From assembly GCA_029265615.1 (NCBI GenBank), contig JAJUIB010000006.1, positions 1 through 64,000 of the forward strand: a DNA stretch of 64,000 nt, read 5' to 3'. The notes beneath the pieces were generated by a model. That model did no database searches. It saw only the letters and a program-made list of their open reading frames with translations, and was not told where the DNA came from. Positions within the stretch are counted from its first letter, which is position 1. Each line of letters starts with the position of its first letter. Both the position numbers and the translations under genes were made by a program. This DNA is from Spirochaetota bacterium. Its GTDB lineage: Bacteria > Spirochaetota > Spirochaetia > Treponematales > Rectinemataceae. Below are positions 27,978 to 35,791 of this stretch, piece by piece.

Positions 27978-28481
27978 CTAGACCTCCACCCGCTCGATGT
28001 CTTCGGGGCCCCGCGGGACATTATCCCTGCTTCGCGCCGCATCGTCCATGTGGGGCGAGGAGGTGCCGGAAACCGCCGAATCGCCCTTGGCACCCCGGTG
28101 GGAGCGAGGTCGGCCCCGGGAAAGCGCCGCGAGACCTCCTAGATCCACGATAAAGATGAAGGCCGCAGGGAGTAAGGCGCTTCCCGGATCGGGGAGCACG
28201 AGGGGATCGGCGCGGCTGAGTGCGAGCACGAGGAGGGGGAAAGCGGCAAGTTCGAGCGCCTTGCCCACAAGGGCGAGGGGCCGATACGCCGCATAGCGGT
28301 CTTCATCGCGCCAGAGGAAAAAAAAGGCGGCGACAAACAAAAGCTGGGGAGCGGCAGCATAGCGGAACAAGGCGGCGCCCTCGTCCCGGAGGGCGCCGAG
28401 GCTCTCGGCGAGAGATGCAATGCCGAGAAAGCGGAACAGTTCCGCGACGGCGGCTACGAGGAAGCGGGGCGTGCGCTGCAT
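27978..28481 (-). CDS. Small membrane protein of unknown function
   Basis: 167 residues with about four hydrophobic helices (residues about 8-110) and a charged cytoplasmic tail. No family recognised. ATG 28481 lies ten bases after a good -10 box, so the message is nearly leaderless. It is first in the minus-strand operon with the ParA-like gene, fapA, lgt and the double-HTH gene. Confidence 0.75.
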   Translation of the reverse strand: MQRTPRFLVAAVAELFRFLGIASLAESLGALRDEGAALFRYAAAPQLLFVAAFFFLWRDEDRYAAYRPLALVGKALELAAFPLLVLALSRADPLVLPDPGSALLPAAFIFIVDLGGLAALSRGRPRSHRGAKGDSAVSGTSSPHMDDAARSRDNVPRGPEDIERVEV

Positions 28482-28491
28482 TACGCGGGAA

Positions 28492-28520
28492 AGTGTACTT
28501 TCGGCCCGAGGACGCGTCAA
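28492..28520 (-). promoter_or_regulatory. Promoter of the ParA-fapA-lgt operon
   Basis: Minus strand: TTGACG (28515-28520), a 17-base spacer and TACACT (28492-28497). The operon's first ATG (28481) follows after ten bases without a ribosome-binding site. Confidence 0.7.
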
Positions 28521-28540
28521 GGCCGCGCGTTCTTAAGGAG

Positions 28541-28570
28541 TTGACAGGAGCGCCCGCCCCGCCGGATAGT
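28541..28570 (+). promoter_or_regulatory. Promoter of the C-terminal processing protease
   Basis: TTGACA (28541-28546), an 18-base spacer and GATAGT (28565-28570). The predicted transcription start falls on ATG 28578. It is divergent from and back-to-back with the promoter at 28492-28520. Confidence 0.6.
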
Positions 28571-28577
28571 GAAGTCC

Positions 28578-30095
28578 ATGATGCACAAAGCGCTCGCAAA
28601 AGACGAGCCCGCCAAAGGCAAAGCCCGCGCGACCTGGGGCGCGGTTCTTGCCGGCCTTCTCGTCGTTTCCACGCTCGCCTTTTCCGTGCCCACGGCCTTC
28701 GCGGAGCCTCAGGATGCGAAATCCGCCGAGATGCTCCGCTACTTCCAGGAGTTCGAGAGCGTCTACCAGTTCATCCTCCAGAACTACGTCGACGAGGTCG
28801 AGCCAAAAAAGCTCTACGAGGGCGCGATGAAAGGCATGCTCGACTCCCTCGGCGATCCCTACTCGGTCTACCTCGACGAGGCGATGCTCTCCGACATGAC
28901 CGATACAACCGAGGGGGTCTTCGGCGGCATCGGCCTCTATATCGGCAAGCAGGCGCCGAACCCGCGGAGCCCTGATGCGCCGCGCTACATCGAAATCATT
29001 TCTCCCATCGAGGACACCCCTGGCTGGAGGGCGGGCTTCATGCCCGGCGACCTCATCGTCGCGATCAACGGAGAGGACAGCTCTCCCCTTATGACCGACG
29101 AGGCGCAGGCGCGGCTCCGTGGCACCCCGGGGACGGAGGTCAAGGTCCGGGTGCGGAGGGGAAGCGCCGAATTCGACATTACCGTCACGCGCGCCGTGAT
29201 CGAGGTGCCGACCTTGAAAAGCGCCCTCATACCCCACAAGGGCGGCAATGTGGCATACCTCCGCATCATCGAATTCACCCCGAAAACGCTTCCGCGCATC
29301 CAGGACGCCCTGCGCGGATTCGACAAGACAGGATATTCAAGCATGATCGTCGATGTCCGCTCGAACCCGGGCGGCCTCCTCGATTCGGTCGTGAAAATCG
29401 CTGACCTTTTCTTGAGTTCGGGCGTGATTGTTTCGACGAAGGGCCGCAACCCCTACGAAAACTCGGTGCGCAGCGCAAAGCCCGATCTTGCGGTGCCTGC
29501 GGACAAGCCGGTCATCGTCCTCATAAACCGCGGATCCGCCTCCGCCTCGGAAATTCTTGCGGGGGCGCTCAAGGACCGCAAGCGCGCGCTCATCGTCGGT
29601 GAGAACAGCTACGGCAAGGGCTCGGTCCAGCAGGTGTTCCCGCTCGGTAACCGCGGCATCAAGCTCACCATGGCCCGCTACTACGCTCCAAGCGACGAGA
29701 ACATCGACAAGACGGGCATCCCCCCCGACATTCCCGCCAAAGAGGCCGAACTCTCCGAAGCGGAATCCGCCGCCCTCGTCAAACTCCTCGAATCGGGGGC
29801 CATTGCCGACTTCGCCAAAGCAAAGCCCGACGCGACTAAGGCCGAACGTGATGATTTTGTTAGGCGACTCCGCGCGGAAGGATCAATACTCAGCGAGCGG
29901 CTCCTCGGACGGCTTCTCCGCGACGAGCTCCAGAGGACACGCGTCGCACCCGTCTACGATCTTGAGTACGACGCGGCACTCACCGCGGCACTCGAGGTGC
30001 TGACCGATGGGAGCTATTCGCGCCGCCTTGCCGAGGCACGCACGGTGAAAGAGCTCGTCGCGGAAAAAAAAGCGGCCGAAGCCGCGAAAAAGTAA
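28578..30095 (+). CDS. ctpA: S41-family C-terminal processing peptidase
   Basis: Periplasmic, membrane-anchored serine protease that trims or degrades envelope proteins. 505 residues: signal/anchor helix about 18-40, PDZ domain (GGIGLYIG, PGWRAGFMPGDLIVAINGE), then the protease core with Ser in NRGSASASEI and Lys in NSYGKGSVQ. Two adjacent ATGs (28578, 28581) and an upstream GTG (28569) are candidates; the promoter position favours an ATG. A charged C-terminal extension of about 100 residues follows the core. Confidence 0.94.
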   Translation: MMHKALAKDEPAKGKARATWGAVLAGLLVVSTLAFSVPTAFAEPQDAKSAEMLRYFQEFESVYQFILQNYVDEVEPKKLYEGAMKGMLDSLGDPYSVYLDEAMLSDMTDTTEGVFGGIGLYIGKQAPNPRSPDAPRYIEIISPIEDTPGWRAGFMPGDLIVAINGEDSSPLMTDEAQARLRGTPGTEVKVRVRRGSAEFDITVTRAVIEVPTLKSALIPHKGGNVAYLRIIEFTPKTLPRIQDALRGFDKTGYSSMIVDVRSNPGGLLDSVVKIADLFLSSGVIVSTKGRNPYENSVRSAKPDLAVPADKPVIVLINRGSASASEILAGALKDRKRALIVGENSYGKGSVQQVFPLGNRGIKLTMARYYAPSDENIDKTGIPPDIPAKEAELSEAESAALVKLLESGAIADFAKAKPDATKAERDDFVRRLRAEGSILSERLLGRLLRDELQRTRVAPVYDLEYDAALTAALEVLTDGSYSRRLAEARTVKELVAEKKAAEAAKK

Positions 30096-30118
30096 GTCCG
30101 CGCGACGAAAGGTCTTAA

Positions 30119-30134
30119 GGGCGTGTCCACGCCC
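30119..30134. terminator. Short hairpin after the protease gene
   Basis: GGGCGTG-TC-CACGCCC palindrome 23 bases past the stop, without a T tract. It may be a weak terminator or processing signal between the protease gene and rsmE. Confidence 0.45.
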
Positions 30135-30148
30135 ATCAAGAGCGGAGC

Positions 30149-31009
30149 ATGCGCCAATTCGTCTTGCCTGAGGCCTGGGATGGCGGCCCCCGCTGCACTA
30201 TCACAGGCGGCCGCGCACACTACCTCCTCCGCGTGCTCCGGCTTGCGCCGGGCGACCGCTTTGTCGGCCTCGCCGCCGACGGCAGCCGCCGTGCGCTCGA
30301 GGTGCTCGAAGCGGAGCCCGGCCGCCTTGTCCTTGCGGTCGCCGCGCACGAGGGCGCCGAAAGCGCCTTACCGCTTCCCGACACACGGGGCTCGCGGGGC
30401 GCGCGCCGTGCGGGGCGCCACCAGGAGCAGACGGCCGCAGCGCCCGCGGCCGCACCCGATGCGCCGCAGGAGAGCCTGCCCAGGATCGTCCTTGCCCAGG
30501 CGGTCGCAAAGGGTCCCGCGATGGATCTCGTCCTTCGTCAAGCCGCGGAAACAGGCGTCGCCCGGGTCATCCCCTTGCAAGCGCGAAGATCCGTCGCCCG
30601 CGCGGAAGAAGATCGAAAAGTCGCCCGCTGGGAACGCATTATCCGCGAGGGACTCCAGCAATCGGGATCGCCGGTGCCGACCACGGTCGAGGAGCCCTGC
30701 CTACCCGCCGAACTTCCCGCCCGCCTTGGACCGCCGCGCGGGCACCGACTCTGCTTCGTCCTCCACGAGACGCCCCTTGCGGAAGCGAACCTTCACGGGT
30801 ATCTTAGCGCATCGCCGGACGAGGTCGTCCTTGCCGTCGGCCCCGAAGGCGGCTTTTCGCCTGAGGAGCTTGCGGACTTTCTCGCGGCCGGATTCCGGCC
30901 GATCAGGCTCCCCGGCGCCGTCCTCAGGACGGAGACGGCCGCACTCTTCGCGGTCGCCGCGATAGAGACCATCCTCACGGAGCGCTCCGCATGGATTCCC
31001 CCTCGATAA
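30149..31009 (+). CDS. rsmE: 16S rRNA (uridine1498-N3)-methyltransferase RsmE
   Basis: SPOUT-class methylase acting on 16S rRNA U1498. 286 residues: an N-terminal PUA-like domain, then the knot with LAQAVAKG, VGPEGGFSPEEL and LPGAVLRTETA. A 30-residue low-complexity insert rich in Ala and Arg (about residues 75-110) separates the two domains and is longer than usual. Its end overlaps the glycosyltransferase start by 19 bases. Confidence 0.95.
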   Translation: MRQFVLPEAWDGGPRCTITGGRAHYLLRVLRLAPGDRFVGLAADGSRRALEVLEAEPGRLVLAVAAHEGAESALPLPDTRGSRGARRAGRHQEQTAAAPAAAPDAPQESLPRIVLAQAVAKGPAMDLVLRQAAETGVARVIPLQARRSVARAEEDRKVARWERIIREGLQQSGSPVPTTVEEPCLPAELPARLGPPRGHRLCFVLHETPLAEANLHGYLSASPDEVVLAVGPEGGFSPEELADFLAAGFRPIRLPGAVLRTETAALFAVAAIETILTERSAWIPPR

Positions 31010-31734
31010 GCCGCATCACGGTCCTCGGCGTGCCCGTGGACATCCTTCCTGAAGACCGCATCGACGACCTCGTCTCCACGCTCGGCGACGGACGCAACCA
31101 CCAGATCGTCCTCCTTTCCCTCTGGGACCTTATGCGCGCGCGAAGGAGCGGCGATTACCGTAGCATGGTCGCCGGGGCATCCCTTGTCATCCCCATCTCC
31201 CTTTCGATTGTCAAAGGCGCCCGGTTCCTCAAAAAGCCCGAACCCGTACGCTACATGCCCTTTGAGTTCGTCGTCAAACTCCTTAGCGCCCTCGAGCGCA
31301 AGAACAAATCGGTCTACCTTCTCGGCGCCTCGCGCGCAACGCTCCAAAAAGCCGAGGCGAACATCAAGTCAACTTTTCCTGGCCTCCGCGTTGTTGGCCG
31401 CTATGCCGGGCATTACCCCAAACAGATCGAAGCCTCCATCGTCGAAGCGGTGCGCAAGGCGACACCCACCCTCCTCCTTGTCGGCGCGGGCGTTCCCGGC
31501 CGCGAACGCTGGATACCGCGCAATCTGCCGCGCTTTAATGCAGGGCTCTACCTGTGGTGCTCCGATCTTTTCGAGGTCTTCGCCGAACGCCGGGGGAAGC
31601 CGTCCCGGGAACTCTTCCGCCGCGGACTCGAGTGGATCCCCTACACCGCGCAGCGGCCCTGGCGCGTGTACCGGGCATGCATCTATTTGTGGTACAAGGT
31701 GCTCCTCCTTGTCGCGCGGCTTCGCGGGGAATAA
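30991..31734 (+). CDS. WecG/TagA/CpsF-family glycosyltransferase (GT26)
   Basis: Transfers a sugar, typically N-acetylmannosamine or its uronic acid, to a lipid-linked acceptor on the cytoplasmic face. 247 residues with the family pattern: ILLLS-like NHQIVLLSLWDL, YLLGASRATLQKAEANIKSTFPGLRVVGRYAGHY, LLLVGAGVPGRERW and a C-terminal amphipathic, hydrophobic tail. Surface glycan or glycolipid role inferred. Translationally coupled to rsmE by a 19-base overlap. Confidence 0.93.
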   Translation: MDSPSISRITVLGVPVDILPEDRIDDLVSTLGDGRNHQIVLLSLWDLMRARRSGDYRSMVAGASLVIPISLSIVKGARFLKKPEPVRYMPFEFVVKLLSALERKNKSVYLLGASRATLQKAEANIKSTFPGLRVVGRYAGHYPKQIEASIVEAVRKATPTLLLVGAGVPGRERWIPRNLPRFNAGLYLWCSDLFEVFAERRGKPSRELFRRGLEWIPYTAQRPWRVYRACIYLWYKVLLLVARLRGE

Positions 31735-31750
31735 TCCCAACAAAGCCTAA

Positions 31751-31854
31751 AGCGGTCACCGCTCGCTCTAAGCGAGCACAGACACAAAGCGCCTCACTCT
31801 CGTTAAGCGCTTTGCGCGCTTGTCTACACGCTGCTAGACCGTGGAGACAAGCGC
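31751..31854. repeat. Array of four inverted repeats
   Basis: Within about 100 bases: AGCGGT-C-ACCGCT (31751-31763), GCTCGCT-CTA-AGCGAGC (31761-31777), AAAGCGC with its complement (31786-31792 / 31807-31813) and GCGCTTGTCT with AGACAAGCGC (31816-31825 / 31845-31854). All are perfect. They lie between the glycosyltransferase stop and the sigma-54 activator promoter. Some may terminate transcription; the density suggests a folded RNA or an operator cluster. Confidence 0.7.
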
Positions 31855-31858
31855 CTGG

Positions 31859-31887
31859 TTGAGCACACAGCGGCAGCGCATGAGAAT
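31859..31887 (+). promoter_or_regulatory. Promoter of the sigma-54 activator
   Basis: TTGAGC (31859-31864), a 17-base spacer and GAGAAT (31882-31887). The ATG follows after eight bases with no ribosome-binding site, so a leaderless start is likely. Confidence 0.5.
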
Positions 31888-31895
31888 TTTTCGGT

Positions 31896-32975
31896 ATGCG
31901 GATACTGTACGTGGGCCCCGACTCCCGCGAAGCAGCGGCCCTCGCTGCCATGTTCGCCGCAGATTGCCGCATCGACTACTGCGCCGCGGCGGGACAGCTT
32001 CCCGCGGCGAAAGCCACCGAACGTCCCGATGTCGTACTCTATGCGGATCGATTCGAAGCCCTCGATCTTCGTCCCTTCGCCCAGGCCCTCGGCTGGCCGC
32101 CCATTCTCGCCATTGCGGATGAACGCGATGCGCTTCCCTTTGGCCCTCCCTGCACGGGCGTAACCGCCTATATCGAACGCCCTTTGAGCGCCGCCCGAAT
32201 CGAAGCGGCGCTCACCGTGCTCAGCGGAGGGCCCCTGCATGAAGAATGCCCTGTCGGATATCGCAGCCCTGCGGCGCGGCGCATTCTCACGCTTATTGAA
32301 CGCTATGCGGCCTATGAATTCCCCGTCCTCATCCTCGGCGAAAGCGGCACCGGCAAAGAACTTGCGGCGCGGCGCATCCATGCGCGTTCCGCCCGGCACC
32401 GGGGTCCCTTTGTCGCGCTCAACTGCGCGGCAATCCCCGAAGAGCTTGCGGAGAGCGAACTGTTCGGCTCGGAGCGAGGAGCCTTCACAGGGGCAGTGCA
32501 GCGGCCGGGCGCCTTCGAGCTCGCAGAGGGCGGCACCCTCTTCCTCGACGAAATAGGCGAAACAGGCGCCTCGGCTCAGGCGAAGCTACTTCGCGCGCTT
32601 GAGTCGGGCGAATTTCGCAGACTCGGCGGAAGCGCGCTCCGCAAAGCGAACGTCCGCCTCGTGGCAGCGACCTCGCGCGACATACGCTCCCCCGGGAACG
32701 CGTCGCACTTCCGCCCCGACCTCCTCTACCGCATCGAAACGCTCGTACTCGAACTACCGCCTCTCCGCGAGCGCCGCGAAGACATCGCGGACTTAGCAGA
32801 GACTTTCGCCCGCGAAGCGAGCCACGGCTGGAAGGGCTTTTCCGGCGCGGCCCTCGAACTGCTCGCCGCGCAGCCCTGGCCGGGGAATGTCCGGCAGCTT
32901 AAAAACGTGGTGCTCCGCGCCATCGTGCTCTCGGATGGCTGTCCGGAGATCGGTCCTGAGCATATCTTTCTGTAA
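31896..32975 (+). CDS. Sigma-54 activator AAA+ protein with degenerate receiver and no DNA-binding domain
   Basis: 359 residues. Residues 1-110 fold like a response-regulator receiver (ILYVGPDS, PDVVLYADRF, GVTAYIERPLS), but the acidic pocket is reduced to single acids. The AAA+ domain has Walker A GESGTGKE (148-155), the GAFTGA sigma-54 contact loop (195-200) and Walker B GGTLFLDEIG (212-221). The protein stops right after WPGNVRQLKN and about 25 residues; the usual Fis-type HTH is absent. It could act from solution, or with a partner that supplies DNA binding. Confidence 0.9.
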   Translation: MRILYVGPDSREAAALAAMFAADCRIDYCAAAGQLPAAKATERPDVVLYADRFEALDLRPFAQALGWPPILAIADERDALPFGPPCTGVTAYIERPLSAARIEAALTVLSGGPLHEECPVGYRSPAARRILTLIERYAAYEFPVLILGESGTGKELAARRIHARSARHRGPFVALNCAAIPEELAESELFGSERGAFTGAVQRPGAFELAEGGTLFLDEIGETGASAQAKLLRALESGEFRRLGGSALRKANVRLVAATSRDIRSPGNASHFRPDLLYRIETLVLELPPLRERREDIADLAETFAREASHGWKGFSGAALELLAAQPWPGNVRQLKNVVLRAIVLSDGCPEIGPEHIFL

Positions 32976-33058
32976 ACATCATGGGGCATCTTGCGCGCAG
33001 GTCAGCGCCTTTGAGTCCGCGGCGCAGCCTCCTCCTTGCGCCACGGGCATCAGAGCAT

Positions 33059-33784
33059 CTACGGCCGCTTTCCCGCGAGCCCCGCCATTTTTTGGACAAA
33101 GGCCTCAAAGTAGCGAAGCTCCGCCGGGCTGTATGCAGCCCGCTCCGCCGTATCCCGAAGAAAGGCCTTAAGCAGGTCTCCCTGATTCAACTTGAAAAAC
33201 CCGAGCGCTTCGAGCCTCTGCGCCATGCGTCCGACGGCGCTCTCGATGTCAGCCCGCGTCGCAGGCTCGTAAGAGCCTGTCCGCCCCGCGAGCGCCGAAC
33301 GCCTGAGCTCGTATGCTGCTATCTGCACCGCCTGGGCAAGGTTGAGCGAAGGGAAGAGCTCCGAGCTCGGGATGTGCACGGCGAGCGAGCAAAGCGAAAG
33401 CTCCTCCTCGGAAAGTCCGCTCCGCTCGTTGCCGAAAACGAGGGCGACATCCCCGCCCGGGCGCTGTACGGCGCGGCGCGCGAAGGTCTCGGCGTCCAGA
33501 GAAAAGTTCTTGCGCCGCTCGCCGCGGCGTCGCGTAAATCCCGCCGAAAACGCGCTGTCCGCAAGGGCATCGGCAAGACAGGCGTAGCGCACCGCTCCCT
33601 CGTACAGATCGGCGGCGTGGACGGCCATGGTCCGCACACGCTCCTCGTCATAGGGCGGGCAGGCTGCCAGTACGAGCCGGGACAGTCCCATGGTTTTCAT
33701 GGCGCGGCAGACGGAGCCGACGTTGCCCGGCTCTTCGGCACGACAGAGGACGACAACGTAGCGGGAAAGATCGGGCTCGGGCAC
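33059..33784 (-). CDS. TrmJ-like tRNA 2-prime-O-ribose methyltransferase
   Basis: SpoU/TrmH-class methylase of 241 residues. Motifs: EEPGNVGSVCRAMKTMG, LVFGNERSGLSEEEL and LNLAQAVQIAAYELR. A 70-residue helical tail resembles the TrmJ C-terminal region; TrmJ methylates position 32 of tRNAs. The GTG at 33784 has AAGGAGG five bases upstream; the open frame runs to 33982 but would overlap the divergent SDR gene. Exact target position is inferred. Confidence 0.9.
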   Translation of the reverse strand: MPEPDLSRYVVVLCRAEEPGNVGSVCRAMKTMGLSRLVLAACPPYDEERVRTMAVHAADLYEGAVRYACLADALADSAFSAGFTRRRGERRKNFSLDAETFARRAVQRPGGDVALVFGNERSGLSEEELSLCSLAVHIPSSELFPSLNLAQAVQIAAYELRRSALAGRTGSYEPATRADIESAVGRMAQRLEALGFFKLNQGDLLKAFLRDTAERAAYSPAELRYFEAFVQKMAGLAGKRP

Positions 33785-33794
33785 GGCATCCTCC

Positions 33795-33823
33795 TTGCGG
33801 GCGGCAATGCGCGGCGCTATAGT
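33795..33823 (+). promoter_or_regulatory. Promoter of the SDR gene
   Basis: TTGCGG (33795-33800), a 17-base spacer and TATAGT (33818-33823), with nine bases to ATG 33833. The -35 box lies over the ribosome-binding site of the divergent methylase gene. Confidence 0.65.
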
Positions 33824-33832
33824 AGCCAGCGT

Positions 33833-34660
33833 ATGTCGATGCCGCAAGACCGCGCCCCGCCTCGAGCAGACGAACGACTCCCCCTCCTTGGGCGCCGCGC
33901 CCTTGTTGTCGGCGGCTCGGGCGGCATCGGCGCGGCCCTCGCCGCGGCGCTCGCCGCGCGGGGCGCCGACCTCGTGATCCACGGCGGGAGTTCAGCACAG
34001 CGCCTTGCGCGCGCCCTCGAAAGCGCACGCGGCGCGGCGGCCCGCGCGCGGGCTGTGGCGGCTCAAGTATCCGCCATGGATAGCCCGGCGCCTGCATCCA
34101 TTGAGGGCTTTCTTCTCCCCCTGGAACGCCCTGCGGAATTCCTTGGGCGCCTTCCCGAGCTCGGCCCCATCGACCTCCTCGCCGTCGCCTTCGGCCCCTT
34201 TGTCCAAAAGCCGCTTGCGGCAACGACGCTCGCCGACTGGGAACGGCTTGCACTCCTCGACCTCGCGCTACCCGGCGCGCTCGCCTCGGCGCTGCTACCC
34301 AGCATGTGCGAACGCGGCTATGGCCGGGTGATCCTCTTCGGCGGAACGCGCACCGATGCGATCCGCGCCTACGCGACCAATGCGGCCTACGCCGCCGCAA
34401 AGACGGGGCTTGCCGTACTCGCGAAGTCTCTTGCCGCCGAGGGCGCTGAACGGAATGTCGCGGCCTTTCTCCTCTGTCCGGGCTTTGTCGACACCGAGTA
34501 CCTCTCGGAAGGGCTCCGCGCGGAGCTCCGCGGCAAGGCGCCACGGGGCCGCCTCGTAAGGCCTGAAGAGATCGGATCCTTCGCCGCGGATCTCGCCGCG
34601 GCCGATCCCTGTGTTGCCTCGGGAGCACTCATCACGCTCGACGGCGGACTCAGACTATAA
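33833..34660 (+). CDS. Short-chain dehydrogenase/reductase
   Basis: 275 residues, cytosolic NAD(P)H-dependent oxidoreductase. Nucleotide loop GGSGGIG (about 27-33), the LAVAFGPF strand, catalytic YAAAK in NAAYAAAKTGL, then CPGFVDTEYL and a C-terminal LITLDGGLRL typical of FabG-like enzymes. Substrate unknown. The frame is open from 32981, but the promoter and the start of homology-like sequence fix ATG 33833. Confidence 0.9.
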   Translation: MSMPQDRAPPRADERLPLLGRRALVVGGSGGIGAALAAALAARGADLVIHGGSSAQRLARALESARGAAARARAVAAQVSAMDSPAPASIEGFLLPLERPAEFLGRLPELGPIDLLAVAFGPFVQKPLAATTLADWERLALLDLALPGALASALLPSMCERGYGRVILFGGTRTDAIRAYATNAAYAAAKTGLAVLAKSLAAEGAERNVAAFLLCPGFVDTEYLSEGLRAELRGKAPRGRLVRPEEIGSFAADLAAADPCVASGALITLDGGLRL

Positions 34661-34664
34661 TTGC

Positions 34665-34688
34665 GCACGGAATCCCTTGATTCCGTGC
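34665..34688. terminator. Hairpin after the SDR gene
   Basis: Perfect 10-bp stem (GCACGGAATC, loop CCTT, complement) five bases after the stop. The flank is not T-rich, so it is probably a weak or Rho-assisted terminator. Confidence 0.65.
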
Positions 34689-34744
34689 CTCGAAACGCCG
34701 ATAGCTTGAGAGTAGCGCCCTTATTGAGCGCGATTTGACAATGA

Positions 34745-34758
34745 ATTGACTTGTCAAT
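34745..34758. promoter_or_regulatory. Palindromic operator in the STAS-PspA promoter
   Basis: Perfect palindrome ATTGAC-TT-GTCAAT overlapping the -35 box. A second TTGAC copy lies at 34735-34740, eleven bases (one helical turn) upstream. The layout suits a repressor or activator dimer. Confidence 0.6.
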
Positions 34759-34774
34759 ATTATGCTTCTACAAT
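34746..34774 (+). promoter_or_regulatory. Sigma-70 promoter of the STAS-YbjN-PspA operon
   Basis: TTGACT (34746-34751), a 17-base spacer and TACAAT (34769-34774). Unlike many promoters here, it leaves a leader of about 34 bases with AGAGGAG before ATG 34815. Confidence 0.8.
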
Positions 34775-34814
34775 AGAGTGCGGCGACCTTGACGAGAGGC
34801 TATAGAGGAGTACC

Positions 34815-35366
34815 ATGAGCAATAATGATATCGGTCCCGGCTTCGACGACGAAAAGGATGACAGCCTCAAGATCCGTCTCCAGAAAGTCGACGCCGTGGA
34901 CAACTGCCTCACGCTCTTTCTAACCGGCTATATCGACACTTACAACTCGAATTTCTTCCAGAAGCGTATCGGCAAGGCGATCGAATCAGGCTATATCCGA
35001 CTCATTTTCAACTGCGGTGGACTCAACTATGTCTCCTCGACCGGCATCGGCTCGTTCACCGCGTTTCTCAAATCCGTCAAACCACGCGGCGGCGACATCG
35101 TCCTCCTTGAGATACAGCCCAAGGTGTACGAGGTCTTTCAGCTCCTCGGCTTTTCGCAGTTTTTCAACATCAAAGACAACCTTGACGAGGCCATGAGCTT
35201 CTTCAAACAGGGGGATCAGGGCGCCGCAGCCTCGGTTTTCCCGAAGATATTCTCCTGCCCGATCTGCAACAAAAAACTCAAAGCGGCCAAACCCGGCCGT
35301 TTCCGCTGCTCCGAGTGCAAGACGATCCTCGCCATCGACAACGCGGGGCAGGTCTTCCTCGGCTGA
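34815..35366 (+). CDS. STAS-domain anti-sigma-factor antagonist with C-terminal zinc ribbon
   Basis: 183 residues. The STAS fold covers about 18-130 (TLFLTGYIDTYN, LIFNCGGLNYVSSTGIGS). S75 sits where SpoIIAA-type proteins are phosphorylated, preceded by Ser rather than the usual Asp. Residues about 148-175 form a four-cysteine zinc ribbon (CPIC..CSEC), an unusual fusion. Partner switching with an anti-sigma kinase is the family role; the receiver/PP2C protein at 42655 could be its phosphatase. First gene of the operon. Confidence 0.88.
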   Translation: MSNNDIGPGFDDEKDDSLKIRLQKVDAVDNCLTLFLTGYIDTYNSNFFQKRIGKAIESGYIRLIFNCGGLNYVSSTGIGSFTAFLKSVKPRGGDIVLLEIQPKVYEVFQLLGFSQFFNIKDNLDEAMSFFKQGDQGAAASVFPKIFSCPICNKKLKAAKPGRFRCSECKTILAIDNAGQVFLG

Positions 35367-35394
35367 CCGCCACGTTCACGCTAGGAGGCTTGCG

Positions 35395-35778
35395 ATGGCC
35401 GGACTCACCAAAATCGAGGAATACCTCATCGACCTCGGCATCTCCTACGAGGAGATCGGAGCCTCCACCTGGCTTGTCGAGGATGCCGCACGGGGCCTGC
35501 CGCGCATCGTTATCTCGTACGCCGACCCCGTTGTGGTGATCCGCGCGAACCTCATGACCGCCCCGGCCACGGGCCGTGAGGAGTTCTTCGCCGAACTCCT
35601 CACGTTGAATGGCGAGGACCTCCTCCACGGCGCCTACGCGCTCGACGGAGACGAGGTCGTCATCGTCGACACCCTCGAGTATGCCGACATGGACAAGTCC
35701 GAGTTCGAGGCATCCCTCGACGCCATCGGATTCGCCCTCGCCGAGCATTACCCCCTGCTCTCCCGCTACAAGAACTGA
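35395..35778 (+). CDS. YbjN-like / secretion-chaperone-fold protein
   Basis: 127 residues, acidic, cytosolic. Fold pattern of YbjN or class-I type III chaperones: N-terminal helix KIEEYLIDLG, strands TWLVED, RIVISYADPVVVIRANL, a helix EEFFAELLTLN, and LLHGAYALDGDEVVIVDTLEY. Such proteins act as scaffolds or chaperones. It sits 28 bases after the STAS gene and 13 before pspA, so a role in the same stress response is likely. Confidence 0.8.
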   Translation: MAGLTKIEEYLIDLGISYEEIGASTWLVEDAARGLPRIVISYADPVVVIRANLMTAPATGREEFFAELLTLNGEDLLHGAYALDGDEVVIVDTLEYADMDKSEFEASLDAIGFALAEHYPLLSRYKN

Positions 35779-35791
35779 GGAGGATTTTTCC

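Noticed and set aside
33648-34628. 326-codon minus-strand ORF opposite the SDR gene
   Set aside because: Very Arg/Gly-rich shadow of a clear SDR gene.
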